Source: Kiritimatiellia bacterium
GTDB lineage: Bacteria; Verrucomicrobiota; Kiritimatiellia; RFP12; UBA1067
Assembly (NCBI GenBank): GCA_017405115.1
Contig: JAFRBA010000268.1
Coordinates: forward strand, 1 to 51,550
Direction of reading: 5' to 3'
DNA length: 51,550 bases
A program made the position numbers and the translations under genes. The notes beneath the pieces were generated by a model. It saw only the letters and a list, made by a program, of their open reading frames with translations. It was not told the DNA's origin and made no database searches. Positions 24,823-33,007 of this stretch are shown one piece after another. How positions within the stretch are numbered: position 1 is the stretch's first letter; the number at the start of each line of letters is the position of its first letter.

Positions 24823-25287
24823 TCACGCCTCCCTCGCCTTCGCGCGCTCGCTGAGCATGCACTTGACCTTGGCTTCGGCGACCTTCACCCCGTTGACGTA
24901 GCCCGTAAGGGAGTATATGCCGAGAGGTTTGCGCAGCCTGACGTTCCTGACCACTGTCACAAGGGTGTCGCCGAGGCGGACTGGCCTGTGGAATCGCGCG
25001 CTTTCGACGGCGGCGAAAGCGAACACCGCCTCCTTGTCCTTCCCGCCGACGAACCCCTGCGAAACCGTTCCGGCCCCCGCGACCTGCGACATGGACTCGA
25101 TGAGGATCATGCCGGGGATGATCGGGACCCCGCCGTCCTGCGCGTTGATCACATAGCGAAACGAGTCCGTCCGATACGTAAACTCGCCCACGGAGCCCGT
25201 CTCGTCGGCCGACAGAAGCTTGTCGACGAAAAGGAATGGCGACCTGTGCGGCAGCAGCGCCATGACCGTCTGCTCTGCATTCTCCAT
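24823..25287 (-). CDS. FabZ-like hotdog protein lacking the catalytic histidine
   Basis: 154 residues aligning throughout with 3-hydroxyacyl-ACP dehydratase FabZ: ALLPHRSPFLFVDKLL at the N-terminus, IPGMILIESMSQ for the central helix with the catalytic Glu (Glu64), and ARFHRPVRLGDTL. In FabZ the loop before the helix reads GHFPG; here it is AQDGG (residues 49-53), putting Gln50 where the catalytic His belongs. It may be a non-catalytic partner, a thioester-binding protein, or a dehydratase using another base. The ATG at 25287 is preferred; its ribosome binding site GGAAAG comes from the heptamer array. It sits between fabF and hisD. Confidence 0.85.
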   Translation of the reverse strand: MENAEQTVMALLPHRSPFLFVDKLLSADETGSVGEFTYRTDSFRYVINAQDGGVPIIPGMILIESMSQVAGAGTVSQGFVGGKDKEAVFAFAAVESARFHRPVRLGDTLVTVVRNVRLRKPLGIYSLTGYVNGVKVAEAKVKCMLSERAKAREA

Positions 25288-25292
25288 TTTAC

Positions 25293-25348
25293 ACTTTCCA
25301 CTTTCCACTTTCCACTTTACACTTTACACTTTACACTTTACATTTTCC
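25293..25348. repeat. Heptamer array forming the fabF-fabZ spacer
   Basis: Eight 7-bp units on the plus strand: actttcc x3, actttac x4, attttcc. It contains the fabF stop codon (TAA at 25338-25340) and, on the minus strand, the GGAAAG that should serve as fabZ ribosome binding site. Changes in unit number would change the spacing between the two genes but not either protein core. Confidence 0.9.
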
Positions 25349-26621
25349 TCAGCACCAGCACGCCGTTGTGCCCGCCGAACCCGAGCGAGCTGGACATCGC
25401 GACGCGTATTTCGCGGCTCACGCCGACGTTCGGCGTGTAGTTCAGGTCGAGCGGGACTTCGCCGTTCGCCACGTCCACGTCCAAGTCGGGCTTCTCGTAG
25501 TTGATGGTCGGGGGCACGAAGCCGTCCGAGATGGCCAGCGCCGTGACCGCGGCCTCCATCGCCCCCGCCGCGCCGAGCATGTGGCCGTGCATCGACTTCG
25601 TCGAGGACACGTTGATCTTCTTCGCGCCCTCCTCGCCGAAGACCGTCTTGAACGCCTTGGTCTCCATCTGGTCGTTGAGATGCGTCGACGTTCCGTGCGC
25701 GTTTATGTAGTCGACGAGCGAACGGTCCTCCACTCCCGCGTCCTTCAGCGCGAGCTCCATCGCCTTGATGGCCCCCATGCCGCTTGGGTCGGGCGCGGTT
25801 ATGTGGTATGCGTCGGCCGTCGCGCCGTAGCCGGCGAGCTCCGCGTATATCCGCGCCCCGCGCGCACGCGCATGCTCCTCCGACTCCAGGATGAGCGCCG
25901 CCGCGCCCTCGCCCATCACGAACCCGTCGCGGTCGGCGCTGAACGGACGGCAGGCCTTCTCGGGCGTGTCGTTGTAGTGCGTCGAGAGAGCGCGCATCTT
26001 CATGAAGCCGCCTACTGTGAACTCGGTTATGCAGCCCTCGCTGCCGCCGGCGATAACAACGTCCGCACGACCCGCCCTTATAAGGTCGAGGGCGTAGCCG
26101 ATCGCGTCCGTCGAACTGGCGCACGCCGTCGCGACGGAGATGCACGGGCCTTTTGCGCCAAGAGCGATGGAGATGTTGCCGGGCGCCTCGTTGGGGATCA
26201 GCTCAGGCACCGCGAGGGGCGACAGCCTGTCGGGACCGCGGTCGAAGAGGACCTTGTAGTTCTCGCCTGTGACCTCCATGCCTCCGATCCCCACGCCGAA
26301 GATCGTCGCGACGCGGTCCATGTCGGGGCGGTTCGCCTCGCCATAGCCGGCGTCGGCCCAGGCCTCTTTGGCGACCGCGACGGCGAACTGCGAGAAGCGC
26401 GCCATATGCCGCGCGGCCTTGCGGTCCACAAGACCTGAGTCGATCGCGTACGCCTGGAAGTCCTTTACCTCTGCGGCCACCTGGCTTGTGCACTTCGAAG
26501 GGTCGAACTGCGTTATCCGCCCAATGCCGGGCTTGCCGGCGCGAATGGCGGCCCAAGCCGCGTCCTTGCCGTTCCCGCTCGCACAGAGCATGCCAATGCC
26601 CGTTATCATGACCTTCTTCAT
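25338..26621 (-). CDS. fabF: 3-oxoacyl-ACP synthase II
   Basis: 427 residues of the KAS II family, elongating acyl-ACP with malonyl-ACP. The Cys-His-His triad is visible in VATACASST, NAHGTSTHLND and STKSMHGHMLGAAGA; the C-terminal SSLGFGGHN is also conserved. The gene is first of the fabF-fabZ-hisD-lpxL-M16-pyrC-punA run and has its own promoter facing away from dapB. Its last codons and stop fall in the heptamer array. Confidence 0.96.
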   Translation of the reverse strand: MKKVMITGIGMLCASGNGKDAAWAAIRAGKPGIGRITQFDPSKCTSQVAAEVKDFQAYAIDSGLVDRKAARHMARFSQFAVAVAKEAWADAGYGEANRPDMDRVATIFGVGIGGMEVTGENYKVLFDRGPDRLSPLAVPELIPNEAPGNISIALGAKGPCISVATACASSTDAIGYALDLIRAGRADVVIAGGSEGCITEFTVGGFMKMRALSTHYNDTPEKACRPFSADRDGFVMGEGAAALILESEEHARARGARIYAELAGYGATADAYHITAPDPSGMGAIKAMELALKDAGVEDRSLVDYINAHGTSTHLNDQMETKAFKTVFGEEGAKKINVSSTKSMHGHMLGAAGAMEAAVTALAISDGFVPPTINYEKPDLDVDVANGEVPLDLNYTPNVGVSREIRVAMSSSLGFGGHNGVLVLRKM

Positions 26622-26676
26622 GCCGTATGTCTCCTCTCTTCTCTCGGCGTTGCCGCGTTGTCAGAAATGTTGAGAT

Positions 26677-26721
26677 ATTATACCAAATATTCCCGCCGTG
26701 CGGACGGCTTTTTGGTATAAT
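26677..26721. promoter_or_regulatory. Back-to-back divergent promoters for fabF and dapB
   Basis: ATTATACCAAA (26677-26687) and TTTGGTATAAT (26711-26721) are perfect 11-bp inverted copies: the first is the fabF -10 (minus), the second the dapB -10 (plus, TATAAT 26716-26721). Between them GCCGT-gcgg-ACGGC forms a further inverted repeat at the centre. Neither has a good -35. The symmetry could let one factor, or RNA polymerase competition, balance the two transcripts. Confidence 0.75.
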
Positions 26722-26742
26722 AGCAGGCGAAAGGAAAAACGA

Positions 26743-27468
26743 ATGAGAATCGCCATTCTTGGTGCCGCCGGCCGCATGGGCCGGAAACTCTGCGAACTCG
26801 CGCCGGGCGCGGGGCTGGAGGTCGTATCGAAAGTGGACATAGCCGACGGCTACGACCGCACGTGGTCGCCCGGTGCAGAGGGAGTCATAGACTTCTCCCA
26901 CCATACCGCCGTGCCCGCCGCCATATCCGCCGCAGCGTCCCAGGGCCTCCCCTACGTGATAGGCACCACCGGCATAACGCCCGACGAGCAGAAGGCCGTC
27001 GCAGACGCAGCAAGTCGAATCCCGATCGTCCAGAGCGGCAACTACTCGCTTGGCGTAAACCTCCTTCTCGCGCTCGTCGGCCGCGCGGCCGCCGTGCTCG
27101 GCCCCGAATACGACGTCGAAATCACGGAAATGCACCACCGCCACAAGAAGGACGCCCCGTCTGGGACCGCACTCATGCTCGCGAAGGCCGCTGCCGCCGG
27201 ACGCGGTGCCTCGGGCGAATTCATATACGGACGCCACGGCGACACGGGCGAGCGCCCTGTCGGCGAAATCGCGATCCACGCGCTCCGCGGCGGCTCCGTG
27301 GTGGGCGACCACACCGTGATGTTCGCCGGCGAGCTGGAGCGGGTCGAGCTAACGCACAAGGCGCAGGACCGCGCCGCATTCGCGGCCGGAGCGCTCAAGG
27401 CCCTCGTCTGGGCAAAGGGCAAGGCCCCCGGCATCTACACGATGCAGGACGTGCTCGGCCTCAGATAG
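26743..27468 (+). CDS. dapB: 4-hydroxy-tetrahydrodipicolinate reductase
   Basis: 241 residues, the DapB step of lysine/diaminopimelate synthesis using NAD(P)H. Motifs: GAAGRMG, VIDFSHHTAV, GTTG, SGNYSLGVN, and the signature EMHHRHKKDAPSGTA. It is the only plus-strand gene. The ATG at 26743 has AAGGA 8 nt upstream and lies about 15 nt after the predicted start point. Its 3' end overlaps miaB tail to tail by 8 bases. Confidence 0.97.
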   Translation: MRIAILGAAGRMGRKLCELAPGAGLEVVSKVDIADGYDRTWSPGAEGVIDFSHHTAVPAAISAAASQGLPYVIGTTGITPDEQKAVADAASRIPIVQSGNYSLGVNLLLALVGRAAAVLGPEYDVEITEMHHRHKKDAPSGTALMLAKAAAAGRGASGEFIYGRHGDTGERPVGEIAIHALRGGSVVGDHTVMFAGELERVELTHKAQDRAAFAAGALKALVWAKGKAPGIYTMQDVLGLR

Positions 27469-28780
27469 CCTCGCCCACCAAGACCTGCGGGTGCGCCGAC
27501 GTCACCCGAACCCTTACGGAAACCCCGGGCGGCGGACGGTCCCCCGCAGGCTCCCAGACGACGATGCGGTTGCCGCCGTCACGCCCCGACCACCGCGCCG
27601 CATTGCGCTTCGAGGGGCCTTCCGCCAGAACTTCGCGCACGGTGCCGACCAGCCGCTCGTTGCGCATCTGCCCGCGCCGCTCCTGGTCCTCGAGCAAAAC
27701 CTGGTCGCGCCGCTCCTTCTCGGCCGTCGGAACGTCGTCCGGCAGCGCGGCCGAGCGCGTGCCGGGGCGAGGCGAGTACTTGAACACGAAGGAGTTGTCG
27801 AAGCCTGCCTCGTCCATGAGCGAGCGCGTCGCATCGAAGTCGGCCTCGGTCTCGCCAGGATAGCCAACGATGACGTCCGTCGTCACGGCGAACTCGGGGT
27901 CGAGGCCGCGGAGCTTCCTGACGGCGGCAAGGTATTCGTCCCGGGTGTAGCGGCGCCCCATCTCGGCGAGGATGCGGTCCGAGCCGGACTGCACTGGCAG
28001 GTGAAGGTGCCGGCAGACCTGCGGGAACTCGCGGTAGGCGCGCACGAGCTCGTCCGTGCAGCCCCTTGGATGCGCGCTCGTGAAGCGGATGCGCTCGACG
28101 CCCGGGATGGCGGCGAGCGCCTCGAGGAGGCGCGGGAAAGGCTCGGCGTATCCGCCAGGACTGGGTGCGTCCTTCTCGTCCCACGCCGCGTTGCGCACGC
28201 CGTAGCGCAGCACGCTCTGCCCCAGAAGGCACACTTCCCTGACGCCGCGCTTCGCGAGCGCGGCCACCTCTGCGACGACTTCGCGCGCGGGGCGCGAGTA
28301 TTCGTGGCCGCGGACGTCGGGCACGATGCAGTAGCTGCAGCGGTTGTCGCATCCAAGCAGGACAGTGACGAACGCCTGCCATCCGCCCTCGACATGCGCG
28401 GCGAGGCAGTCCGGCACGAGGTCTTCGCCAAGCTCGAGCCGGGGGAACCGCCCTTCCTCGACGATGCGCGGGATGAGCCCAAGCGCGCGCGGGCCGACGG
28501 CGAAGTCCAGCTTAGGAAGACGCTTGAACACGTCTGGGCCCATGCGCTTGACTGCGCAGCCCATGAGGCCGGTCAGCTTCCTTGCGGCGATGAGGTTGCC
28601 AGCCTTGCCGACGGCCTTCTCCTCGGCCTTCTGGCGAACCGTGCAGCTGTTGACGACGACAAGCTCCGCGTCCTCCTCGCCGGCGGCCTTCTCGTGCCCC
28701 GCCGCGACGAGCAGTGCCTCTACTGCCTCCGAGTCGCGCACGTTCATCTGGCAGCCGTATGTGTGTATGTGGAATCTCAC
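27461..28780 (-). CDS. miaB: tRNA-2-methylthio-N6-dimethylallyladenosine synthase (MiaB)
   Basis: 439 residues: N-terminal UPF0004 domain (HTYGCQMNVRDSE, NSCTVRQKAEEKA, MGCAVKR with the three cluster Cys), radical SAM motif GCDNRCSYCIVP, and a C-terminal TRAM domain. It methylthiolates A37 of tRNAs. The start overlaps the stop of the lipase-partner gene as ATGA, so this housekeeping gene is at the end of the cassette operon. It converges on dapB. Confidence 0.95.
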   Translation of the reverse strand: MRFHIHTYGCQMNVRDSEAVEALLVAAGHEKAAGEEDAELVVVNSCTVRQKAEEKAVGKAGNLIAARKLTGLMGCAVKRMGPDVFKRLPKLDFAVGPRALGLIPRIVEEGRFPRLELGEDLVPDCLAAHVEGGWQAFVTVLLGCDNRCSYCIVPDVRGHEYSRPAREVVAEVAALAKRGVREVCLLGQSVLRYGVRNAAWDEKDAPSPGGYAEPFPRLLEALAAIPGVERIRFTSAHPRGCTDELVRAYREFPQVCRHLHLPVQSGSDRILAEMGRRYTRDEYLAAVRKLRGLDPEFAVTTDVIVGYPGETEADFDATRSLMDEAGFDNSFVFKYSPRPGTRSAALPDDVPTAEKERRDQVLLEDQERRGQMRNERLVGTVREVLAEGPSKRNAARWSGRDGGNRIVVWEPAGDRPPPGVSVRVRVTSAHPQVLVGEAI

Positions 28781-29766
28781 GGCGCAAAACCCATTCCGCC
28801 GTTCGGCATGAGGTTGACCGTAGTGTCAGCCTCAAGGTTCGGATCGCTCTCGTTGGGGTTATAGTACAATCCCCGGCATGTGAATTCACCACTGAAGCCT
28901 ATAGCCCCGTAAATCTTTCCATAGTGCGCAGACACCAGCCTGCCGCTTTCATCACATCTACTACGTGTGCGAATAACGATGTATTCATCGTCATCAAGCA
29001 GTCTCGTGGCGAGATTGTTTTTATACTTCTTTCCCCATGAATCAAAGTCAAGGCGTTTGATAAAAGTTGCGTTGGTATTGACTGTATAATCTGAGCGGAA
29101 TCGTGTCCCCGTGCATTTCGCGATGTAAAACCCATCATGGAGATTATTGGTGAACACAAGCGCACAATCAAGCGCCTTGTCCTCAGCGAAATGCTCCTTT
29201 GAATATTCCACATGAAAATCCGCTGTGTTTCCGCGTCCGTATGGAACAACCCAATCCCCGACCTTCATATCAAAACCCCACACACCAGATGTAGCACCAT
29301 TGGGATAGCGCCTACCTTTATCCGCATCAACTGGCATCTCAATGACGCACATTGGGACTGGGTTCACAATCGGCTTCAACATCACGACAAGATTTGTCTC
29401 AAATTGCGTCTGGCGAAGAGTAAAGCCGCCTCCCGATCTTGCAAATCCAATCCCACCACCCGTACCATAGTAACCATCCGCACCAACTGAATACGTGAAA
29501 TTCATTGATTCACAGAGAAACGTTATGCTCACTTCGCCGTTGGTATCGGTATTTCCGTAAACATCCATCATCACATCTCGACCAAAGTTTTCGCCGGGAA
29601 TCCACTTCTTGAGCGTATTGACCCTCACCGCCGCATTGCTTATCGGGCTGCCGCGAAAGTCCACGACCTTGAAGTGTGCCGTGGAATCTTTCTGAAAAAT
29701 CGCACCGACGGCGCTTGTACAGCCGATGTAGGCAACCAGCACTGAAAATGCCATTGACTTATTCAT
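28777..29766 (-). CDS. Secreted partner protein of the lipase cassette, copy 2
   Basis: 329 residues with a signal peptide (AFSVLVAYIGCTSAVGA). Residues about 30-140 look like a carboxypeptidase-regulatory/Ig fold (GSPISNAAVRV, TDTNGEVSI, ADGYYGTGG); the rest is the same unknown domain as in the protein at 3649-4611, with RLVSAHYG and YYNPNESDPNLE near the C-terminus. The start overlaps the hydrolase stop as ATGA. The DNA is markedly AT-richer than the window (23 of 60 G/C in the line starting 29041), which suggests transfer. Function unknown; always next to the hydrolase in this window. Confidence 0.8.
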   Translation of the reverse strand: MNKSMAFSVLVAYIGCTSAVGAIFQKDSTAHFKVVDFRGSPISNAAVRVNTLKKWIPGENFGRDVMMDVYGNTDTNGEVSITFLCESMNFTYSVGADGYYGTGGGIGFARSGGGFTLRQTQFETNLVVMLKPIVNPVPMCVIEMPVDADKGRRYPNGATSGVWGFDMKVGDWVVPYGRGNTADFHVEYSKEHFAEDKALDCALVFTNNLHDGFYIAKCTGTRFRSDYTVNTNATFIKRLDFDSWGKKYKNNLATRLLDDDEYIVIRTRSRCDESGRLVSAHYGKIYGAIGFSGEFTCRGLYYNPNESDPNLEADTTVNLMPNGGMGFAP

Positions 29767-31634
29767 CGTAAATTTCCTTTCTCAACAATTGACAAAAACA
29801 CCTCACGGACTACTTGATATGGTCGGTTCTTTATGTCGCTGTGTTTCCATGATTCAGTTGGATTTCCGCTCATGTCCTCACCATACAACGCCAACCAACT
29901 TGCTCTGACCGTATTGGGCATGTTTACATTGCGATTTTCCCACGCGGAACCATGCTCGATCCGATTCGCCCCTACCGCATAGGATTCGGCGGGGATGCCG
30001 TCGGCAAGCGCATGGATGCGGACGGCGGGCTGTATCGCAAGGAACGAACCGTTTGTTCCGTAAAGCCCTCGTTCGTCGAACAAGCCAAAAAAAGAGTTTG
30101 TGCAAATCAGCGAGTCCGCCAATTCCGCCGCGCTCGTAGGGTTCATGTGGGAAAGCAGATTGTCGTAGTCGCTGTTGAACGACCATCCAGCTTCGTTGTT
30201 CCCCGGCAAGAGCATCGGCCATTGGCCTTTACGGGATTCCTGATTGTACCATGCATAACTGCCAGAGAAAAGCGACTGCGCTGTCCCATTCCCATTTGTC
30301 AGGACGTCTTCGCCAGTCGAATAGTAGTTGTAGGCGTTGGTGATGCTTGCGAATCGTCCACGCCATGTCATGCCGCAACGTCCATCGGTCGGGTCAAGCC
30401 GCATCCACGCCTCGTGCCAGCGGCTCGCCCAAAGGCGGTTCGTATAGGCATGCCAGTCGGGGTTCGCCATGTTGTAGGAGGACTCGTCCGTCACCTCGCC
30501 CGCATCGTAAGCCTCCATCGGCACCGCCGCGTTCAGCATGAAATACGCCGACACCTGCATTTGGTGGTCGGCAATTGCGCTTGAAGTCACCATGTTGCCA
30601 AGGCTGTGCGCCGCAATTATCTTCTCGCCGGAAAGTTGCACCGCGACATTCGCCAAGGCCGCCGCCGACTCAAATGCATGTTCCACGTTTACGTAGTAGT
30701 TCGGCGTGTTGTCAAGATACCACCAGTGGCGGCTGTCGTCGCCGTACCATGTCACCGCCGTAAAAGCGCAGTTCGCTCCGGCCTGCCACATCCGCTTGAA
30801 CATCTCCGAAGCCCAGCCCCGCGCCTTTTCTTCGCTGACTGAATAGCCGTGAACGAAAAGGAAGTGCTTTCCGTTCGTTTCAGAATCAGGCAGTCCCGAC
30901 GGCACCGACAAATCGGTTGGCCTCTCCACCGCGCCTTGGGCCGCCGCTCGAATGTTCGCCCAGCGATACATGTCCTCGACATGGGATATCGTAATCGGGA
31001 GTCTGAACGAGAAGAAAGTATCGCCGCCGTTTTTGAGGTGCATCGCAATCGTGAGCGGAACGGTGCTTGGCCGCACCCCCTCCATCATCACAATACCCTT
31101 TGACGGATCGGCGAGAATCATATCGATGATCCTCTGTGGAACTTCGATACCCTCTGCCGTTACAGGCGTTACCGTCGCTTCGTAGGCGTTCTGGTCTAGG
31201 TTCGGGCCGCACTCCACGATATCTTCGCGATGGAATTTTCCGGCCTCCAGATTGCCAAGCTTCGTCCAAACGATGTTGATTGCGCTGTCGGCATGGCTGA
31301 GCCGCACGCCGACCTGTCCGCCAGAAAGCCACGGTGCAAAGGGCGATATGTTGATCCACAGCGGAAAGAAATCGACCAAATCCCGCCGTCCGTTCACATG
31401 ATCGTCATTGCAATCGGCGTTAGATTGCTTGGGGATGTCAACAGGATTCGTCTCAGAGTCGGATTTGTCCGCGTCGTCGTTGACCCACATGCGGAAAATC
31501 TTGCCGCGCATGTAGGCGTCAAGGTCGCTCTCCGCACAGGCGGAAAGCGTCGGCAAAACTGCCGCGAACGCGAGAAGGAATCCCGCGATTCGGCGGCAAA
31601 TCCTCTGCGATTGGCTTTGTTGAATTCGTTTCAT
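29763..31634 (-). CDS. Exported alpha/beta hydrolase lipoprotein (lipase-like), cassette copy 2
   Basis: 623 residues. The signal ends in the lipobox LSAC (Cys33), so a lipoprotein is likely. Residues about 45-240 form an extra N-terminal region, missing from copy 1, that opens with an acidic segment (VNDDADKSDSETN) and then CNDDHVNGRRDLVDFFPLW. The hydrolase follows: FLFVHGYSVSEE, AAHSLGN with Ser344, STGEDVL with Asp443 and KHSDIK with His598, aligning with the triad of the protein at 4608-5807. Start at 31634 chosen to give the signal sequence; the ribosome binding site is weak. Substrate unknown. GC is lower than in neighbouring genes. Confidence 0.83.
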   Translation of the reverse strand: MKRIQQSQSQRICRRIAGFLLAFAAVLPTLSACAESDLDAYMRGKIFRMWVNDDADKSDSETNPVDIPKQSNADCNDDHVNGRRDLVDFFPLWINISPFAPWLSGGQVGVRLSHADSAINIVWTKLGNLEAGKFHREDIVECGPNLDQNAYEATVTPVTAEGIEVPQRIIDMILADPSKGIVMMEGVRPSTVPLTIAMHLKNGGDTFFSFRLPITISHVEDMYRWANIRAAAQGAVERPTDLSVPSGLPDSETNGKHFLFVHGYSVSEEKARGWASEMFKRMWQAGANCAFTAVTWYGDDSRHWWYLDNTPNYYVNVEHAFESAAALANVAVQLSGEKIIAAHSLGNMVTSSAIADHQMQVSAYFMLNAAVPMEAYDAGEVTDESSYNMANPDWHAYTNRLWASRWHEAWMRLDPTDGRCGMTWRGRFASITNAYNYYSTGEDVLTNGNGTAQSLFSGSYAWYNQESRKGQWPMLLPGNNEAGWSFNSDYDNLLSHMNPTSAAELADSLICTNSFFGLFDERGLYGTNGSFLAIQPAVRIHALADGIPAESYAVGANRIEHGSAWENRNVNMPNTVRASWLALYGEDMSGNPTESWKHSDIKNRPYQVVREVFLSIVEKGNLR

Positions 31635-31816
31635 CTGACGCACGATTTGGAATTTGGCACTACGCACGACGATAGGCAAGGTGCTTTTCGAGCCGCACAA
31701 ACATCACCTCACGTCCGTATGCATCCAAGCGGTGTAGGATCGCGCAACATCGTTTGCATGGCTCATCACAGGAGAAGAACCTTCCTTTTGCGATGACTGC
31801 TTTGGGCTTGTTCCTT

Positions 31817-33007
31817 TCATGCGCGATATCGCAGCGATACAAGCGTCTCGAACCGCGCCGTGCGGGGGAACATGTTGAACCAGCGGACCGACTCGACGGC
31901 ATAGGACTGCGAAAGCGTCTTGAGGTCGCGGGTCATGGTCGCGGGGTCGCACGACACGTAGACGATGCGCGCGGCTCCAGACGAGGCAAGCCACTTCGGC
32001 ACGTTCGGCTCCATGCCTCCGCGCGGAGGGTCGACTATCACCGTCGTGCGGGAGCCCGCCCTCACCCTCCGCAGGCTGCGCCCGACCTGGTCCGCGTGGA
32101 AAACCGCCTTGGCCGCCCCCTGCGCGGCTGCGTTGCGCTTCGCGAACTCCACGGCCTGGCGCCCCGACTCGACCCCCGTCAGCTTCGGAGCCCTGCAGCA
32201 GAGCCCCAGCACCCCGACGCCGCAGTAGAGGTCGAGGACTTCCGGCGCATCCGCCGCGCCCTTCCGGAATTCGGCCGCGACCGCCTTCGCGAGCTCTTCG
32301 CCGACGTCCGTGTTTACCTGGTAGAACCCGTCCGCAGGAACCTCGAAGTCGAGCCCGCAGGTCGTCTCCTTCAAGACCATGTCCCTCGGCGCGTCGCCGA
32401 CCCACCACTTGACGCCGCTCTTCCTGGTCCACCGAACCGTGACACTTCCCTTGCGCTCTGTCTCCCTGCGTATCTGGACCGGGCCCGTCGTGAGGAGCAT
32501 CGTCACGGACCTCCTGATCTCGCCAAGCTTCGCGTTGATCTCGGGGCGCGCAAGCGGGTCTTCGGCCACGTCCAGTATCTCGTGCGAACGCTCGGCGCGG
32601 TATCCGATCCGCCATTCACCGCCGTACTTCGCAAAATGATACACCACTTTGTTGCGGTAGTTGAACGCCGGCACTTCCTTCGCGGAGACGAACTCCGGAA
32701 CCTCGATCCTCGCGCGCTCGAGGAACTCGCGGAGCTGCTGTTCCTTAGCCTTCAGCTCGCCCTTCGGGGAGAGGTTCGCATAGACCATCCCGGGGACGGC
32801 CGTCGCGGAACCGTCGATGCGGTCAGGCGAGGGCTCCACGACCTCGACGAGCCGGGCCTTGACGAAATGCCGCTTCTCCTCGACTATCTCGGCCTTGACC
32901 TGCTCCCCGGCCCATGCGTCGGGAACGAACACGACGCGGCCGTCGCCAAGCCGGCCGAGGCCGTCGCCGCCGTAGACGTTCTTGGCTATGTAGACTGTGC
33001 TAGTCAT
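31817..33007 (-). CDS. RNA uracil-C5 methyltransferase (RlmD/TrmA family)
   Basis: 396 residues: N-terminal TRAM-like domain (residues 1-55), central RNA-binding part (YRNKVVYHF), and SAM methyltransferase with LDLYCGVGVLG, VIVDPPRGG and the catalytic-Cys motif VYVSCDPATMTRDL. Most RlmD proteins carry four Fe-S cysteines after the TRAM domain; none is seen here, so this is a cluster-free type and the target (23S U1939/U747 or tRNA U54) is uncertain. It overlaps the GH97 stop by 8 bases. A 180-bp stretch without a gene separates it from the hydrolase. Confidence 0.9.
   Translation of the reverse strand: MTSTVYIAKNVYGGDGLGRLGDGRVVFVPDAWAGEQVKAEIVEEKRHFVKARLVEVVEPSPDRIDGSATAVPGMVYANLSPKGELKAKEQQLREFLERARIEVPEFVSAKEVPAFNYRNKVVYHFAKYGGEWRIGYRAERSHEILDVAEDPLARPEINAKLGEIRRSVTMLLTTGPVQIRRETERKGSVTVRWTRKSGVKWWVGDAPRDMVLKETTCGLDFEVPADGFYQVNTDVGEELAKAVAAEFRKGAADAPEVLDLYCGVGVLGLCCRAPKLTGVESGRQAVEFAKRNAAAQGAAKAVFHADQVGRSLRRVRAGSRTTVIVDPPRGGMEPNVPKWLASSGAARIVYVSCDPATMTRDLKTLSQSYAVESVRWFNMFPRTARFETLVSLRYRA

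Noticed and set aside
31635..31816. Possible small gene between the lipoprotein hydrolase and the RNA methyltransferase
   Set aside because: Only short frames without ribosome binding sites or recognisable content; treated as an intergenic stretch.
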